DNA from: Cyanobacteria bacterium SZAS LIN-3
GTDB taxonomy: Bacteria; Cyanobacteriota; Vampirovibrionia; Obscuribacterales; Obscuribacteraceae
Assembly (NCBI GenBank): GCA_018266215.1
Contig: JAFEAV010000014.1
Coordinates: forward strand, 1-64,000
Reading direction: 5' to 3'
DNA length: 64,000 bases
A model generated the notes under the pieces. It ran no database searches, was not told the origin of the DNA, and saw only the letters and a list, made by a program, of their open reading frames with translations. Positions 15,857 to 24,285 of the stretch are shown here, piece by piece. Every line of letters starts with the position of its first letter. The stretch's first letter is position 1. Made by a program: the position numbers and the translations under genes.

Positions 15857-16822
15857 CTACTGCACCAGAATTTGCCAGGCCGCCAGTATTTCGCACATAA
15901 AGATCACCACCACAATGGCCAGACCCTTGAGGTCGGTTCCGATGTTGTCCTTTTCCTTTGCCGGCGCCAGCCACCAGGCAAAAATTTTCACCAGCAAAGG
16001 CATGGTAACGAAGCTGACCATACTGACACTGAGGACAGTGCTCAGGGCCAGCGCCAGAACCAACCTGATATGTATAGCCGCGGCCCAGGGGGTGTAGACA
16101 ATGCGCAGCACCTCCAGCACGGGAAAAAGACCAATCAGGACCATCAGGGCCGCTTTCCATTTTGGTGTCGGCCTGCCGCATTCCTCCTCCCCCGGGAAGA
16201 AGCCGGGGAAAGTACTTGCGACTTGATGGAAGCGCGTATTGTCCACAAACTTATTGGCTTCGGTGAGCAGTTCGCGGCGTTCCGTCGATTCGAACCAGTT
16301 TTCCAGTCCCTGTGGGGTGTCAAAGCGCAGCAGCGTCGTCCATTGACCGGGCTTGCCGGGGGCCGGGGGCTGGACATAGACTCCGCCAAAGCCCGGGAAT
16401 TTTGCCTGCGCAGCGTGAATTTTGTGCTCCCAGGCCCAGTATTCTTCTTCCATTGAAGGTTTGACGGCGGTGACTATGGCCGTCACGGCACTGCCGACCG
16501 AAGCGTCGCTTGTAATTTCGTCTTCAACTTTTGTCTCGCTCTTGCACGAAATATCTTTAAGCTGTTCCAGCAGTATTTTGCGAGCGGATGAATTTCTCCA
16601 GGCCTCTGCCTGCTCCATGGTCTTGAAACGCTGCAGGACGGTCCAGTTATCGCTGTGGTGGCGGCCCGGCGGAAGTATTTCACCGCTCCAGAACCCGGGG
16701 CTCTTGACGCCACCCATCAGCATCGCCACCAGCCAATCGGTGACGGTCGAAGATTCGATGCCTTCGCTTTTTTCAAGACGGGTGACCAGTGTGACCACGG
16801 CCAGGGGTTTGACCTTTTCCAT
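15857..16822 (-). CDS. Double ABM-domain protein with C-terminal membrane helices
   Basis: 321 aa. Two antibiotic-biosynthesis-monooxygenase (dimeric alpha/beta-barrel) domains occupy about 5-100 and 110-215; each has the W-x-x-L-x-R-F strand (NWTVLQRFKTMEQAEAW, QWTTLLRFDTPQGLENW). The C-terminal 100 residues form three membrane helices. This combination matches the group of predicted membrane ABM proteins of unknown role (COG3224 type) and not a secreted antibiotic enzyme. It lies between two exported-protein loci on the opposite strand. Confidence 0.75.
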   Translation of the reverse strand: MEKVKPLAVVTLVTRLEKSEGIESSTVTDWLVAMLMGGVKSPGFWSGEILPPGRHHSDNWTVLQRFKTMEQAEAWRNSSARKILLEQLKDISCKSETKVEDEITSDASVGSAVTAIVTAVKPSMEEEYWAWEHKIHAAQAKFPGFGGVYVQPPAPGKPGQWTTLLRFDTPQGLENWFESTERRELLTEANKFVDNTRFHQVASTFPGFFPGEEECGRPTPKWKAALMVLIGLFPVLEVLRIVYTPWAAAIHIRLVLALALSTVLSVSMVSFVTMPLLVKIFAWWLAPAKEKDNIGTDLKGLAIVVVIFMCEILAAWQILVQ

Positions 16823-16906
16823 TTTGCTGTTCTCCTGACAGCTCGAAAATTATCAGCTAATTGTCAATTGCCTTCGCGCCTAGAGTTTGACACAATTGCC
16901 TGAGGC

Positions 16907-18310
16907 TTGGCAAAAGGGAGTGCGGAGATTTTCAAGGGGCGGCTGATTCCTGTTCTTTTCGTTTTGTTCGGTGCGTTGCTGGTTGTCCCTCCCGCTGCTC
17001 TATCACGCTCCGCGCTTGTGAACAGCCCCGGTCAGGACCGGGTTTTTGAAATCGATAAGGAAGCCATGCTTACCTTGATCGAGTTCTCACGCTTTAACGT
17101 ACGATTTCAACAAGAAGCAAATCGCCATCAGAAATGGCGCCTGTATCTGTACCCGGCGATGCAGGAAACTGGGACATCGTTGTCCTTTTCCAATACGCTA
17201 ATTGATTTGCGCCAGCGCGCCCAGGGCCTGGGCAACCTGGCCGATGTCTCCAAAAGCGCGCAAAAATCCGGTCTCTGTCTGGCCATTACCGGTACTGCTA
17301 TTGGTGGCACATCCTCGGCCATGGAGCTGGCTCAAAACACCTGGGTGATGTGGCGCGCCAGACAAATGGGATTTTCACCGGCGCGTTCTCTCGCCTACGT
17401 AAAAGAGAAAGTGCGAAAAATAGATGCCCTGATGGCAGAGCGAAAGGCGCTGGAAGACGCCGAGCCGATGGAAGCCAATAAGAGAATCTTGCAGCTTGAA
17501 GGACGTTTGATTCGCCACATTCTGGACCAACTGGTCTACGAATATAGAAAATGGGGCGCTCAATCGCGTGAAATAGCCTGGCGCGAAAATGTATTCTATG
17601 CCATCGATACGGCGCAAAATTTCACGCAGTGCACCTCAAATATACTTTCCTACAATTCCTACAGCAACATGCCTTATATTCGCGGTACGTCGGCAATTCT
17701 GGCTCTGACCGCCAATTCGATGGCTATGCTCAACCCACCCTTTCGTACCGGAGTGGGCATTCTTGTGCGCAAATATCAGAAGGCCAAGTTGTTGAAAGAA
17801 TTTCCAGTCAGGCGACCGGAAATTGCCGATGCGCTATTTGCCGATTGGCAGGAACTTGAGCGCTGCCGGGATACGGAAGCCGTCCTGCCCGAAGGGCAGC
17901 GTTCGCTGGAGGAAGCGTCCTTTTTATTCCGCCGTTCGGCCGATGAAGATGACGCGCTGCTGGCCGAGATCAACAATATCGATAAACTGCGGCGAGTTGC
18001 CGGACAGCAGGCCATATCCGGTCCTATAATAGGTCTGGCCAGTGTGGCGCGCTCTACGATGACAACGACTGCATACTATGGCTACAAAAATAATCCGGAC
18101 TCGGCTAATAGTTTGGGCTTCGCCGGCCGGCTCTCGCAGACTGTGGGGCAGACCTATTCATTGATTGCCACGCCGACTGCGCAAATCCGGGGATATTACA
18201 ACAAGAAAAAACTTATGAGGCAGCATCAGTTTCCATCTCAAATCCTGGCCGAGAGGTTGCAGGATTTAGACATTCTTCAAGCGCGTATCGAATCGGAACG
18301 TATGCATTGA
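16907..18310 (+). CDS. Large exported hypothetical protein
   Basis: 467 aa. The start at TTG 16907 is uncertain (no good ribosome binding site; a CTG at 16940 is possible). Residues 12-33 form a signal peptide. The rest is helical, with two glycine-rich hydrophobic segments (CLAITGTAIGGTSSAMEL and ISGPIIGLASVA) that recall the GxxxG segments in the proteins at 14021-15846. A TTGACA at 16887-16892 may be its -35. Function unknown; probably envelope-associated. Confidence 0.65.
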   Translation: MAKGSAEIFKGRLIPVLFVLFGALLVVPPAALSRSALVNSPGQDRVFEIDKEAMLTLIEFSRFNVRFQQEANRHQKWRLYLYPAMQETGTSLSFSNTLIDLRQRAQGLGNLADVSKSAQKSGLCLAITGTAIGGTSSAMELAQNTWVMWRARQMGFSPARSLAYVKEKVRKIDALMAERKALEDAEPMEANKRILQLEGRLIRHILDQLVYEYRKWGAQSREIAWRENVFYAIDTAQNFTQCTSNILSYNSYSNMPYIRGTSAILALTANSMAMLNPPFRTGVGILVRKYQKAKLLKEFPVRRPEIADALFADWQELERCRDTEAVLPEGQRSLEEASFLFRRSADEDDALLAEINNIDKLRRVAGQQAISGPIIGLASVARSTMTTTAYYGYKNNPDSANSLGFAGRLSQTVGQTYSLIATPTAQIRGYYNKKKLMRQHQFPSQILAERLQDLDILQARIESERMH

Positions 18311-18311
18311 C

Positions 18312-18488
18312 CTAAAAAATGGCGAGCACGTGCTCAAGTTTCTCTACGATTGCCAGGCGAAATGTAATATGTTCATCGAGCAATTCGATATTGCTTTTGT
18401 CCACGTTACAAATCCCCTCTTCCGTAGCGCTCTTGAGATTGATCAGCTCGTTCAGTGACATCCGTGATAGATCTACAAAGTAGTTCAT
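18312..18488 (-). CDS. Small hypothetical protein, 58 aa
   Basis: An ATG at 18488 is preceded by GGGAG and opens 58 codons ending in TAG at 18312. The product is an amphipathic, acidic alpha-helical protein (MNYFVDLSRMSLNELINL...) without membrane segment or cysteines other than one. It lies just downstream of the degenerate GGDEF gene on the same strand (94 bp away), so it may be the last gene of that unit. Strong RBS and full use of the gap support it as real. Confidence 0.5.
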   Translation of the reverse strand: MNYFVDLSRMSLNELINLKSATEEGICNVDKSNIELLDEHITFRLAIVEKLEHVLAIF

Positions 18489-18582
18489 AACCGGCTCCCG
18501 TCAAATGTTTTTCCTTTGCGCCCACCTTAATCTTGGGCTAATGGAGAGACGGAGATGAACCGGCTTGGTTCCTCGATCCTCT

Positions 18583-19644
18583 CTAAAATAGCGGAAATAA
18601 CATGTAGCCGCGCTTTGCCTGCCGGGCCAGATTTTTGGCTTTTATTGCGGCGGCCAGCAATACACCCGGGTCTTTTGTTGTCTCCGGTATACAGGCGACG
18701 CCGACGGCCATCGAGTCGCTGTCGGCGCAGGCGCTGCCTACCGGTGCGCTGTTGGTCAGTCTGGTCCAGAGCGTTTTTGCATAGTTGAGAGCCTTTTCGC
18801 CGTCGTAGCCGCATAGCAGCACGGCAAATTCACCGCTGCGCAGCTGTGTGCATAACTCCAGAGGAGAGAAAAGATCCTGCAGCGATTCGCTAAGAATCTG
18901 AGAGACTGTATCTGCTACATCATGGGTTTTCTCTGTTTCGCTATCGGAGAAATCAAAGACCGCCACCGACAATCGGCCGCCGAATTTCTGCACATATTGC
19001 ACGTCGCGCAGCAGGAAAAACTCGAAGGCTGTGTGCCGCAGGAATCCTGTTGCCGGGTTTGACAGAGCGGACATATAGTTGTTGAGCACGTCGACATTCA
19101 GCGCCACAGGTGGTGGCATCATCACCGGGCCTGCGTTTTTTTGATCAAAGAGCCAGGTGCCGGTTGAAGAGAGATTATCACTTTGACTCTGGTCTAAGCT
19201 GGCAATAATTGGATGCAGATTGGATTGGCTATTTGATGGCGAGCCCATGATAATAGGCTGGCTACCGGTGGTTCTAAACGATTCGGGCATCTCTTCTTCG
19301 CTGTCGGCTTCCGTCGTCACTTCACCGCTGTAATTGCTTTCAATCTTTATTTTGCCCTGGACCATGATCACTTCATTTGTTTGACGGGTCCATAAAAAGA
19401 TTGTTTGACCTGCTTCGCAGCGGTGGAAGTCCCAGCGCGGCGGAAACTGAATCGTACCGGGACTGACTCTCACCATAAACGTAATGTTGTTGTATGGATT
19501 TTTGAAGCGCAGCTCCACCGGCTTCCCGTTTTTCTTGGCTATGCCCAGCATGTACAACAGCTCTTCGGTCGTTGGAACCGTGGTTGTTTGCATCAGTCTT
19601 ACGGTTGCCACCGCATTTGATTTTTGCCTTTCAGAAAGAGCCAT
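18583..19644 (-). CDS. Degenerate GGDEF-type signalling protein
   Basis: 353 aa from the ATG at 19644, which has GAGGTG upstream; a longer frame to 19728 is less likely. The N-terminal 110 residues form a compact domain (helix then beta strands) resembling small response-effector domains; a Ser/Gln-rich linker follows. The C-terminal 160 residues have the diguanylate cyclase layout (NPATGFLRHTAFEFFLLRD, LSVAVFDFSD, late LLAAAIKAKNLARQAKRG), but the GGDEF loop reads RSGEF, so catalytic activity is doubtful. It may bind c-di-GMP or only act as a scaffold. Confidence 0.65.
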   Translation of the reverse strand: MALSERQKSNAVATVRLMQTTTVPTTEELLYMLGIAKKNGKPVELRFKNPYNNITFMVRVSPGTIQFPPRWDFHRCEAGQTIFLWTRQTNEVIMVQGKIKIESNYSGEVTTEADSEEEMPESFRTTGSQPIIMGSPSNSQSNLHPIIASLDQSQSDNLSSTGTWLFDQKNAGPVMMPPPVALNVDVLNNYMSALSNPATGFLRHTAFEFFLLRDVQYVQKFGGRLSVAVFDFSDSETEKTHDVADTVSQILSESLQDLFSPLELCTQLRSGEFAVLLCGYDGEKALNYAKTLWTRLTNSAPVGSACADSDSMAVGVACIPETTKDPGVLLAAAIKAKNLARQAKRGYMLFPLF

Positions 19645-19772
19645 TAGACCGCACCTCGCTAGACCACGCCACCTCTTATTCGACCCTATAACAGGTGTGT
19701 GAAGGTTTTGTGGCGACAGTGTGATCAATGTCAGGGAATTGTTAGGCTATCTTTACGATTGCTGCGATGCCC

Positions 19773-21260
19773 TTAAGGAAGCTGGGCCAGGCGGCGCTGG
19801 ATGAGCGCGCGTACCGAGGGGAAGTCTCTCAGGATGGCCTCGGTTTGGCTGTTGTTGGCGCTCGAGCCGTGCATGGCTCCGAAGACTTCGGCAAACGTTT
19901 CTTCATGACCGGCGTGACCGCCCTGGAGCAGATAGGAGAAGCGTTCCTTGTCGGCCTGGCTCATGCGGGCGACATCGGCGTCATAGGCCTGTTTGAAGTC
20001 ATCGGAATGAGACATGCTGCCCAGAGCCAGATCCACGGCGTGGCCTGATTCATGTTTGACGCTGCCTTCGACGCGATCGTTTCTGTCGAACGCTCCAGTG
20101 TCTCTGTTGTGGTGCGTTTCGGCAACCGTAATTTCTTTCCTGGATGGGTTGAAGAGTCCGTCGTCGTCATCCCAGGTCGTGCCCGGCGGCCAGCCCCGCG
20201 GTGTTACTCCGCGAAGATCCGGGTCAGTGTCTGAGATCTTGCCGCCAACGACAATCTTATTGCCTGTGTCGGCCAGCAATCTGCGTACGTTTTCGGGCAG
20301 AGTATCGAATTGTCTCTTTACCTCAGCGGCAAACTCCGGCGATGCATTGCGCACTTCCACAGGGACTTCCGGGCCGCGCCTTACTTCGGGCGGCCTGGCG
20401 ATCAGGTCTTTGGGGATGTGGATCTTGTCGTTGGGATGGATCAGGTTGGGATTGCGCAGGTGGTTTTCCTGGGCGATCCGGCGCACGGCATCCTGTACTT
20501 CCCTGTCCGATGGTTTGTAGTCCTCCGGCTTGTTGTGTTTCAGCGCTTCGCGGGCGATACGCCAGAGATTATCCCCCGGTTTTACGACTGTGTCGGCTGA
20601 ACCGTCAGGGTTTGTGGTCAGGCGGGCGGCGTTGTGCAAATTGGCCGGTTGTGCGGCTGCGGCATCAGTGGGACGGGCTACGGCATCAGTGGGACGGGCA
20701 GCGGAAGCATCTGTCGGACGAGCAGCTGAAGCATCTGTCGGCTGGGTGGTGGTGGCATCTGTGGGTCTGGCGGCGGTGCTGTCTGTTGGCCGATTAATTG
20801 TCGCGCTGGTGTTTACCGTGTTATGCGCGTCGCTGTTCGACAAACCGCGAGTGGTCTGACCTGCGTGCTCATATTTGTTTTGGTCGAATTCCGGTAGTGA
20901 ACCGCTGCCTTTTTTTACGTTGCCGTAAAAGGCATCGTCATATTTGATATTTGCATTGCCACTGGCCTTGGCATTGTGGATGGCTTGCTTATCCTCGATA
21001 CTGAGGACGTCCTGTTTTTCCAACTTCGACTGGTTTTGTGCGCTATCCGTGCGTTCAGCGGTGGCCATCGGTGCGGCTTTGGGCGATTCCAAGCCGGTGA
21101 TGTCCAGGGAGGGCAGGGTTTTGTTCTGGACCAGGTTTTCTGTCTGTGTGGCTGTTGCTTTCCCCGCTGCCGCTCCCACCTGATTGTCGGCGGCTATATG
21201 ACGCACATCCGCCTGCTCTGCAGGTCTTGATGGGTTCAGATTTTCTAGTTTCTCAGTCAT
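19773..21260 (-). CDS. LysM protein with a C-terminal HExxH metallopeptidase-like domain
   Basis: 495 aa in three parts. The N-terminal 150 residues are Ala/Gln/Asn-rich. Then about 45 residues hold at least six PTDA-type repeats (PTDASAAR, PTDATTTQ). A LysM domain (about 220-285, KPGDNLWRIAREAL to NDKIHIP) would bind peptidoglycan. The C-terminal domain contains HESGH at 403-407 and the downstream EETFAEVFG (E453/E454), the zinc-site arrangement of the anthrax lethal-factor-like metallopeptidases (M34-like). No signal peptide is seen; the repeats suggest a surface or secreted role by another route. The small protein at 21392 is the upstream neighbour. Confidence 0.7.
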   Translation of the reverse strand: MTEKLENLNPSRPAEQADVRHIAADNQVGAAAGKATATQTENLVQNKTLPSLDITGLESPKAAPMATAERTDSAQNQSKLEKQDVLSIEDKQAIHNAKASGNANIKYDDAFYGNVKKGSGSLPEFDQNKYEHAGQTTRGLSNSDAHNTVNTSATINRPTDSTAARPTDATTTQPTDASAARPTDASAARPTDAVARPTDAAAAQPANLHNAARLTTNPDGSADTVVKPGDNLWRIAREALKHNKPEDYKPSDREVQDAVRRIAQENHLRNPNLIHPNDKIHIPKDLIARPPEVRRGPEVPVEVRNASPEFAAEVKRQFDTLPENVRRLLADTGNKIVVGGKISDTDPDLRGVTPRGWPPGTTWDDDDGLFNPSRKEITVAETHHNRDTGAFDRNDRVEGSVKHESGHAVDLALGSMSHSDDFKQAYDADVARMSQADKERFSYLLQGGHAGHEETFAEVFGAMHGSSANNSQTEAILRDFPSVRALIQRRLAQLP

Positions 21261-21391
21261 GGGAAATTATCAATCCTCACGGAGCGTACGCTGGGGTAGC
21301 GTCCGATCAAGAGTTAGTAATGGGATGGGGTCCGGGGGTTTACTTATTAAAAGGGCGGACGAGTGAAAATCGTATGAAAGTCCAGATTAGA

Positions 21392-21727
21392 TCATTTCTT
21401 CTGGCAGGATTCCTTGTCGTCGAAGGGCTTGACCAGCTTAACTTCGCCCGGCTTGATCCCGCCCAGGTGGCAAAAGACCAGGTCGTAATCCTTGGTGCCC
21501 GGGCGATATTTGATCTGGCCGCTTGTGTTTATGCCGTCTGCTGTGCGACGTAGATTCAAATTGATGGTACCGTCCTTGTCCATCGTGGCGTCGCCGATGT
21601 AGACCTGGGGCTTAGTGTCATGAAGTATCTCGACACTGTTAAGGTTGCCGTTGGACGGCACCTCGGCGTTCCCATGGGCATTCGTCTGCGAGTCCGAAAC
21701 TTGTTTGTGGCCGGTTGAATCTGTCAT
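21392..21727 (-). CDS. Small hypothetical protein upstream of the LysM metallopeptidase
   Basis: 111 aa, hydrophilic, beta-rich C-terminal half (INLNLRRTADGINTSG), one Cys in VFCHLGG and one near the end (SCQKK). No signal peptide. The N-terminal 35 residues are Ser/Asn/Gly-rich like the N-terminus of the next gene's product. It may be an accessory or immunity-type partner of the metallopeptidase, but only position suggests this. Confidence 0.55.
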   Translation of the reverse strand: MTDSTGHKQVSDSQTNAHGNAEVPSNGNLNSVEILHDTKPQVYIGDATMDKDGTINLNLRRTADGINTSGQIKYRPGTKDYDLVFCHLGGIKPGEVKLVKPFDDKESCQKK

Positions 21728-21826
21728 GCGTTTGTCTCGTGCAATGAGGCGCTGGTAAGTACTCTCTTTATACCCCAGCGAAATGGCCGAGTTGTGACTG
21801 CTCGGGATTAAACGCGCAAAACTGCC

Positions 21827-22771
21827 CTAAACCGAAGTCGGTACGTCGGCGGTCGGGTACTTTGCGCCGACCAGTTTTTCCGAGGCGCTCCACAGCTGTT
21901 GCGACACTACCTGGTTTCTGGCGGCCTGAGCTACGAAGGCGTCGGCCACTGAGCCTTTCATTTCATAAAATCCGTTCGGTCCGTAGTAGCCTGCGGGCTT
22001 AGCCTGGGGGGCGACAGCGGCATAGACTATGGGCAGTGCACCTGCGGCGGCCGAGTGGCTGATCAGCGGTTTGAGCAGCACATTGCTGACCTGGGCAATC
22101 AGCGAGTCATCACCGGGGCCGTTGCTGAGCAGATCTGTTCTGGCGAAGCCTGGATGGGCGGCGTTGCTTTTCAGATTCCAGCCGTGCTGCTGGCTTCGGC
22201 GCTGCAGCTCGAAGGCGAAGAGTAGATTGGCCAGCTTCGATTGCTGGTAGGCGCTCCACGGGTGATACCGTTTTTCCGCCTGCAGGTCATCCAGTCTTAT
22301 GCGACCGCTGCGGTGTGCGATACTGCTCACTGTTGTCACCACAGGGCTCTGGGCCTGGCGCAGGAGCGGCAGTAACTGCTGGGTCAGGAGGAAATGGCCG
22401 AGGTGGTTGGTGCCGAATTGCAATTCAAAACCATCATCGGTCAGGCGGCGGGTGGGAATGGCCATAACCGCAGCGTTGTTTATCAAAACATCGATGGGTT
22501 TACCTGCGTCATGCATGCGCTTGCCGAAGGCGCGGATAGAGCTGAGGCTGGCCAGGTCCAGAACTTCGAAATTGACGTCGGCCTGGGGGGCCGATTTGCG
22601 TATGTTATTGACCGCGGTTTCACCTTTTGCTGCGTTGCGACCGGCAATTATTACACTTGCTCCTGCCGCCGCCAGTGCCAGGGCACTCTCGTAGCCGATG
22701 CCACCCGTGCCGGTAATTACCGCTGTTTTGCCCTGCTGTGTGGCAATGTTCGATCTGTTCCATTTATTCAT
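21827..22771 (-). CDS. Short-chain dehydrogenase/reductase
   Basis: 314 aa from the ATG at 22771, chosen because GGAG lies 11 bases upstream; a start at 22825 would fall in the operator and add 18 polar residues. Rossmann motif TGTGGIGYE with a following basic NADP-type residue (IIAGRN), the NNAA motif (LINNAAV), and the catalytic YQQSK. The retinol-dehydrogenase-like length and the C-terminal region point to an NADP-dependent oxidoreductase of an unknown small molecule. A TetR regulator directly upstream has twin operators controlling both. Confidence 0.88.
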   Translation of the reverse strand: MNKWNRSNIATQQGKTAVITGTGGIGYESALALAAAGASVIIAGRNAAKGETAVNNIRKSAPQADVNFEVLDLASLSSIRAFGKRMHDAGKPIDVLINNAAVMAIPTRRLTDDGFELQFGTNHLGHFLLTQQLLPLLRQAQSPVVTTVSSIAHRSGRIRLDDLQAEKRYHPWSAYQQSKLANLLFAFELQRRSQQHGWNLKSNAAHPGFARTDLLSNGPGDDSLIAQVSNVLLKPLISHSAAAGALPIVYAAVAPQAKPAGYYGPNGFYEMKGSVADAFVAQAARNQVVSQQLWSASEKLVGAKYPTADVPTSV

Positions 22772-22810
22772 TTGGCTCTGCTCCGTGTTTTGTTTATCTC
22801 GTTTGTGATG

Positions 22811-22824
22811 TGAGTACTCACTCA
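22811..22824. promoter_or_regulatory. TetR operator upstream of the SDR gene
   Basis: TGAGT-ACTC-ACTCA is an inverted repeat. The same 5-4-5 palindrome (TGAGT-AATC-ACTCA) plus the adjoining ATTAT lies in front of tetR at 23475-23488. On the minus strand an AATAAT (-10-like) directly abuts it, so a bound repressor would block the SDR promoter. Confidence 0.65.
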
Positions 22825-22873
22825 ATTATTGTTTGCAAGCGGTCCGACCTTTGCGTGGGCGCCGGCCGGACAG

Positions 22874-23449
22874 TTAGCCTTTTGCAATTCCTTTCCAGAA
22901 CAGGAGGAAGCCTTTCTCTCTGTAAAAAGCGGCTTTTTCCGGTTGCATGGCCATAAACATCATCGTCGCGTCGGCCAGACTGGACATGGTGGCTGCGACA
23001 AACTCTGTAGGAAGGTCCTCCAGGATGTGGTTCTCAATCCCTTCCCTGGCGGTGGTCTCAATCTCGGCGAAGGGCGCGTAGCCAATCTCTCGGGATTCTT
23101 CAGTGATGCGGTCGCTGGTCTTGAGCAGGTCCAGGACTCGTTTTTGTGCGGGGCTGGCCGCGCTCCAGGTAACGTAGCAGTCCCAGATGTGCTGTATCCG
23201 GGCTTTTACAGATTTTTTGCGAGGGAAGCCGCTCATCATGGCGTCGGCCAGTTCCAATTTGAGGTCGCGATAAAGGCCGTTAACCAGGTCATCCTTGGTC
23301 TTGAAGTACGTAAACAGTGTGCCTTCGGCCACACCCGCACGTTTGGAGATTTCGGCGGTTGGGGACGCCTCCAGGCCGCGCTCGGCAAAGACTTCGACGG
23401 CGGCGTCGAGGATTGCGTTTCGTTTGTCCAGGCTTTTAGGGCGTGCCAT
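22874..23449 (-). CDS. TetR-family transcriptional repressor
   Basis: 191 aa from the ATG at 23449; the longer frame to 23485 begins inside the operator. The N-terminal helix-turn-helix is typical (ILDAAVEVFAERGLEASPTAEISKRAGVAEGTLFTYFKTKDDL). The ligand-binding C-terminal domain is unassigned. The gene precedes the SDR gene and both promoters share one operator sequence, so this is probably a ligand-induced repressor autoregulating and controlling the dehydrogenase. Confidence 0.9.
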   Translation of the reverse strand: MARPKSLDKRNAILDAAVEVFAERGLEASPTAEISKRAGVAEGTLFTYFKTKDDLVNGLYRDLKLELADAMMSGFPRKKSVKARIQHIWDCYVTWSAASPAQKRVLDLLKTSDRITEESREIGYAPFAEIETTAREGIENHILEDLPTEFVAATMSSLADATMMFMAMQPEKAAFYREKGFLLFWKGIAKG

Positions 23450-23474
23450 TGTATTATTCGACCAGAATGAAGAC

Positions 23475-23494
23475 TGAGTAATCACTCAATTATA
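23475..23494 (-). promoter_or_regulatory. tetR promoter -10 and operator
   Basis: On the minus strand TATAAT (23489-23494) is immediately followed by the palindrome TGAGTGATTACTCA (23475-23488). The arrangement copies the one before the SDR gene, supporting autoregulation. No good -35 is seen. Confidence 0.6.
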
Positions 23495-23531
23495 CACACG
23501 GTGTGAATTAATGGGCTGTTTTTACCCGGAA

Positions 23532-24185
23532 TTAATCTCGCACGAGCGTTGCTTCTATGACCAAGTCATCCTTAAATTTGAGCGCCAGCCATTCGGAGTC
23601 GATGCCCATAAAACCACGCTCCGGACCAAGCCAGTAGACATATTGATAGTCTGAAAAGTATTCGGTCGGTGGCGGTTTACCAATCAACTTTTCCACATCG
23701 GCCCTGGACATGCCGACCAGTTTGTTTCTGCTCAGTAAGTCGTCAACCATGTTCAAACGCACCGGGTCGCTGGATTGGCTTTTTAGCGATTCTTTCCAGA
23801 CTGTAGAGTCGAAAGGGCGCTGATTAATAATGCTTTCTAAGATTGGTCTGCCGAATAGTTTTGCTACGAAGATGAAGTAGACAGCAAAGGTGCCGACTAT
23901 TGCGTAGCCGGCTATGGCCCTGCTTGTCCGAAAAAATGTCTTACTGCGCCAGTCCATCACACCCAATACCACCAGCACCAGTCCGGGCAGAATCGTCGCA
24001 CAAAAACTAATGGCTAATCCGAATGGACCCTGGAAACTGACGGACACAAACCTTTCCGGAGCGGTACATGTATTCGCCAGCATCCACATCATGGGCACCG
24101 CCGGAATTGCTGCCACTATTGCTCCAAGGCCGAGAAAGAATAGCGCTTGTTTCTTGCCCTCCACTGGACTTTGGGGCTTTGACAT
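23532..24185 (-). CDS. Hypothetical membrane protein with a BamE/SmpA-like C-terminal segment
   Basis: 217 aa from the ATG at 24185, preceded by GGAGGT at 7 bases. Three membrane helices occupy the first 125 residues. The last 75 residues contain LLSRNKLVGMSRADVEKLIGKPP, the helix-and-proline pattern of BamE/SmpA small-domain proteins, followed by a beta region (YQYVYWLGPE). Outer-membrane assembly is not implied because the domain is on a multi-helix protein. Function unknown. Confidence 0.6.
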   Translation of the reverse strand: MSKPQSPVEGKKQALFFLGLGAIVAAIPAVPMMWMLANTCTAPERFVSVSFQGPFGLAISFCATILPGLVLVVLGVMDWRSKTFFRTSRAIAGYAIVGTFAVYFIFVAKLFGRPILESIINQRPFDSTVWKESLKSQSSDPVRLNMVDDLLSRNKLVGMSRADVEKLIGKPPPTEYFSDYQYVYWLGPERGFMGIDSEWLALKFKDDLVIEATLVRD

Positions 24186-24285
24186 CAAGTTACCTCCGGC
24201 TGTTTTCCGACTTGAGTGATCCTGTTCATTATTACTTGTCCTCTAATTGTGTTACAAAGAAGAGAGGGTCGGAGGAGCGATTTTT

